From Platynereis dumerilii (taxonomy: Eukaryota > Annelida > Polychaeta > Phyllodocida > Nereididae): 64,000 nt of DNA. Shown here piece after piece: positions 63,430-64,000 of this stretch. The notes beneath the pieces were generated by a model, which saw only the letters and a program-made list of their open reading frames with translations, ran no database searches and was not told the origin of the DNA. Position 1 is the first letter of the stretch; every line of letters starts with the position of its first letter. A program made the position numbers and the translations under genes. Location of the stretch: assembly GCA_026936325.1 (NCBI GenBank), contig JAPTHN010000018.1, positions 8,637,658 to 8,701,657 on the forward strand. Reading direction: 5' to 3'.

Positions 63430-63928
63430 CTGGAAAAACAATTCAATCCATCATCAAACTACCATGTATGCACTGTATATTGGCCAAAAGTGTATGGATC
63501 AGTGTTTTCGTATTTACGTCTTATATTTATGCAATTGATAGTCTAGTTGGAATGGGAAGAGCTCAATGAGGGGAAGATCGATTTTATCTGCCATCAAACA
63601 TTGATGCCGGTGAGCAGGCTACGGCAGCCTGTTTTATCTGCGAGCGTAAGCGAGCAGGCTACAACATTTCACTGCTGGTGTTTTATTTCACGTCCTCGCA
63701 CACATGCATTTTTATTTTGAAGCAACCCAGCTTAGTTCTGCTGGGTTCTGCTGAGTGGGGACCTGACAGACAGCAGTGCGGACTTTAGGGGCAGCAGTCG
63801 ACCACAGTGACCTAGAAGCCAATTCGATACCCAATTCGACTTGAATTTCGTCAGTCTGCAGCCTCGCTCGGTCGCCTGCTTGTACAGCAGACTGTTGTCA
63901 GTCAGCCCGGTGAGTCGGCGGTGACCAG
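63430..63928. other. Intron upstream of exon 1, nothing firm
   Basis: It holds 'gagcaggctac' repeats (63,612-63,662) and 'gcagactgttgtcagtcag', also present near 46,860. No further exon of the gene could be identified here. Confidence 0.45.
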
Positions 63929-64000
63929 CCCAGAAGTAGAATTGAATTCTGGACCCGGCGATTAAAAGCCAAGCATTTTACAAACTGAACCATCCTTCAC
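63929..64000 (-). mobile_element. tRNA-like SINE head cut by the window edge
   Basis: On the minus strand, GGATGGTTCAGTTTGTAAAA, then GGTCCAGAATTCAATTC, reads as a tRNA-like head similar to the SINE heads at 200-285 and 2,690-2,750. Confidence 0.5.

Overview
This is a eukaryotic window of AT-rich animal DNA. Most of it (9,735-63,429) is one large, intron-rich gene on the minus strand. It carries a dense load of SINEs, LINE fragments, palindromic DNA transposons, tandem repeats and GATA microsatellites. The repeat style (tRNA-headed SINEs with a GGATGAGACGTTAAA-type core, many foldback MITEs, 'taggcct'-rich spacer) suggests a marine invertebrate, perhaps an echinoderm or hemichordate. That is an impression, not a proof.

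The gene. I could thread 21 coding exons from 63,429 down to a stop codon at 9,896-9,898. Every junction has GT/AG borders and compatible phase, giving 1,762 in-frame residues. The 5' end (start codon, signal peptide) lies beyond the right edge. An AATAAA signal lies on the minus strand at 9,752-9,757. The protein is unrecognised. It looks like a secreted, N-glycosylated, cysteine-rich modular precursor. A three-exon cysteine block (A: C-x4/7-C-x21/22-C; B: C-x12-C plus a third Cys; C: C-x7/9-C-x20/27-C) occurs three times (exons 1-3, 7-9, 15-17). A fourth, partly remodelled copy is at the C-terminus (exons 19-21). Between blocks lie duplicated linker exons: D (TCK...SCLEP.LGFMG), E (tetrabasic furin-like site), F (short, glycosylation sites), and long low-complexity exons (acidic, Pro-Asp-Tyr repeats, Thr/Ser/Pro/Glu mucin). 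Four furin-type sites suggest the product is cut into several cysteine-rich chains.

Layout. 1-9,735: no confirmed gene; SINE-rich DNA, two hAT-type MITEs, one TTAA-flanked element, GATA arrays and a LINE 3' tail. 9,735-17,732: exons 21-16, a Tc1-derived foldback element, a SINE sitting exactly on the exon 18 donor, and a LINE C-terminal fragment. 17.7-31.1 kb: exons 15-11 and foldback elements. 31.1-40.9 kb: exons 10-8, a hAT-type element holding a 60-bp minisatellite, and a MITE on the exon 9 donor. 41-50 kb: the longest intron (about 9 kb), with a 3-kb palindromic satellite block, a LINE fragment and triple-nested foldback elements. 50-63.4 kb: exons 7-1 with a 54-bp minisatellite touching exon 6, more foldback elements and a LINE reverse transcriptase fragment.

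The most notable observations are two independent transposon insertions (a SINE at exon 18, a MITE at exon 9) whose target-site duplications contain a splice donor of the gene, paired loss of two cysteines in one repeat that predicts a disulfide, and a LINE tail serving as the pyrimidine tract of exon 12. I saw no CRISPR array, no intact transposase and no retrovirus-like element.
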